A stretch of 6,906 bases of DNA from positions 1 through 6,906 of the forward strand of contig QNBL01000147.1 of assembly GCA_003641695.1 (NCBI GenBank), in the 5' to 3' direction. Positions 5,967 through 6,906 of the stretch are shown in pieces. The notes beneath the pieces were generated by a model. The model was not told the DNA's origin. It was given only the letters and a program-made list of their open reading frames with translations, and did no database searches. Position 1 is the first letter of the stretch, and each line of letters begins with the position of its first letter. The DNA comes from Spirochaetota bacterium (GTDB lineage: Bacteria; Spirochaetota; Spirochaetia; B11-G9). Made by a program: the position numbers and the translations under genes.

Positions 5967-6484
5967 CTCGTCTTCATCAATCGATCTATAACCTTATCGG
6001 TAATGTCTACCTCGTAGTTGTAGTAGAGTATGTTGGGGTCTTTTTTCCTTAAAACAATGGAGAACCCCTGATCCTCGGCTATGTATGAGATTGCTTCTAT
6101 AATCTCCTTGGAAAAACCGGAAGAAGAAAGAAGGTTTTCTTTCTTGCTGGTTATTCTGTCGGACATAATTTTGTGATATTCCTGAAGATACTGCTTCTTC
6201 TTTTCAATCTCGTTGTCCAGTTGGAGTGCAAGGGTATCATCACCCTTGTTTTGTGCGTCAATTTTTTTCTCCTGAAGGTTCTTTATCTCGTTGAGTTTGG
6301 TATTGGTAGTCTCTTCCACTTTCTGGGTTAATTCGTCTATTTCTCTCCAGGATGCAGACTCCTTAAAATAGTTGGAAACAATCTTGGTAAGATCCACAAT
6401 ACCAATCATGGTAAGTTTTTCAGCAAACAGATGTGCAGAAAAAATAACGAACATCAATACTATAAATACACTTTTCCTTTTCAT
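5963..6484 (-). CDS. skp: Periplasmic chaperone of the Skp/OmpH family
   Basis: 173 residues. A signal peptide is clear: MKRK, a hydrophobic core (VFIVLMFVIFSAHLF), and likely cleavage after Ala21. There is no lipobox cysteine. The mature part starts with IGIVDLTKIVSNYF, the family-like start (compare VDxxKV). It continues as a long charged coiled coil (about 45-110, many Lys/Glu/Gln) and ends with a small alpha/beta part (GFSIVLRKKDPNILYYNYEVDITDKVIDRL) typical of OmpH domains. Skp holds unfolded outer-membrane proteins in the periplasm and hands them to the BAM machinery. Its position 21 bases after bamA fits that role. The ATG at 6484 has a strong AGGAG six bases upstream. The tail overlaps the mutS start by four bases. 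Confidence 0.92.
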   Translation of the reverse strand: MKRKSVFIVLMFVIFSAHLFAEKLTMIGIVDLTKIVSNYFKESASWREIDELTQKVEETTNTKLNEIKNLQEKKIDAQNKGDDTLALQLDNEIEKKKQYLQEYHKIMSDRITSKKENLLSSSGFSKEIIEAISYIAEDQGFSIVLRKKDPNILYYNYEVDITDKVIDRLMKTR

Positions 6485-6490
6485 GGTTTA

Positions 6491-6495
6491 CTCCT
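6491..6495 (-). promoter_or_regulatory. Strong ribosome binding site of skp
   Basis: AGGAG followed by a six-base spacer before the ATG at 6484. It is the best Shine-Dalgarno in the window and fixes the skp start just ahead of the signal peptide. By contrast mutS, comF, rimP and nusA have weak or badly spaced sites. Confidence 0.8.
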
Positions 6496-6505
6496 GATTT
6501 CTGTA

Positions 6506-6906
6506 TTAAAACATTCCTGTGGTAAATGCGATTACAAGGTCCAGACCGGAGTCGGGATTATCCGCACTCCGGAATATTGAACCTCCTTCCCACTGGATAT
6601 TGCTGTTATCGTCAAACGAGAATCTCTTTGTAAAATAAAGTCCGATCGGCAGACCCGGAATAACAAATCTGATTCCAGCCCCCATGCTGAACTTGAAGTC
6701 ACTGATATTCATGGATTTTACATCATTGAGTTGATTCCAGAATCCGGTGCCGCTCAAGAAAATATCAGACCAGAGCACTCTTTCCGAAACAGGCATCCTC
6801 AGTTCGAGCCAGTTGTCCCACATGGCCTCCCCGTCCTGCATCCATGGCCAGCCCCTGGCAATGGTCATTCCATCGGTAAACAAAAGATCATTTGTTGTGG
6901 CCTCCA
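6506..6906 (-). CDS. bamA: Outer membrane protein assembly factor BamA, C-terminal barrel end (partial)
   Basis: The frame is open to the window edge, so about 133 C-terminal residues are seen and the true start lies outside. BamA is the central Omp85-family barrel that folds and inserts outer-membrane proteins. Visible signs are the loop-6-like motif ARGW (6848-6859) followed by WDNWLELRMPV, then LWSDIFLSGTGFW. Next are the strand-rich FKFSMGAGIRFVIPGLPIGLYFTKRFSF and a final strand, GLDLVIAFTTGMF, ending in phenylalanine. A C-terminal Phe is the usual barrel-insertion signal. The POTRA domains are not in the window. I recall strong similarity to Treponema BamA (TP0326), not verified. A related Omp85 member such as TamA is the main alternative, but adjacency to skp favours BamA. 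Confidence 0.92.
   Translation of the reverse strand, partial: EATTNDLLFTDGMTIARGWPWMQDGEAMWDNWLELRMPVSERVLWSDIFLSGTGFWNQLNDVKSMNISDFKFSMGAGIRFVIPGLPIGLYFTKRFSFDDNSNIQWEGGSIFRSADNPDSGLDLVIAFTTGMF

Overview
The window is a compact bacterial housekeeping segment. All seven genes lie on the minus strand, so they read from high to low coordinates: bamA (3' end only), skp/ompH, mutS, comF, then rimP, nusA and infB (5' part only). It looks like a spirochaete, most likely of the Treponema/Spirochaeta group. My reasons, from memory and without a search, are the BamA C-terminal barrel sequence, the bamA-skp-mutS neighbourhood, the N-terminal sequence of NusA, and an IF-2 whose N-terminus carries Gly/Gln/Arg/Pro-rich YQGxRP-type repeats. 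No mobile element, tRNA, rRNA, CRISPR array or phage gene is visible. No stretch longer than about 100 bases lacks a gene.

Region 6906-3358 holds an outer-membrane and genome-maintenance cluster. The end of the BamA barrel is followed after 21 bases by a Skp/OmpH-like periplasmic chaperone. The skp stop overlaps the mutS start as ATGA. A ComF-family phosphoribosyltransferase-like protein starts 23 bases after mutS. The tight spacing suggests one transcript whose promoter lies beyond the window. That transcript probably ends at a strong intrinsic terminator (10-bp perfect stem plus U-run) at 2581-2608.

Region 2655-2564 is the only substantial control region. In 92 bases it holds a perfect 9-base DnaA-box match (TTATCCACA), a weak candidate promoter around that box, and the terminator hairpin, which ends only 17 bases before the GTG start of rimP. 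The hairpin could therefore end the mutS-comF transcript, attenuate the rimP operon, or do both.

Region 2563-1 is the classical rimP-nusA-infB operon: 30S maturation, transcription elongation/termination control, and initiator-tRNA delivery. Two features stand out. NusA ends in a long acidic tail with a four-cysteine zinc-ribbon motif. IF-2 has a Lys/Ala-rich N-terminus leading into a perfect 39-bp tandem repeat that runs off the window edge and shows a 78-bp higher-order period.

I found no undescribed multi-gene system. The points worth a second look are the NusA zinc ribbon, the IF-2 repeat array and the rimP leader.
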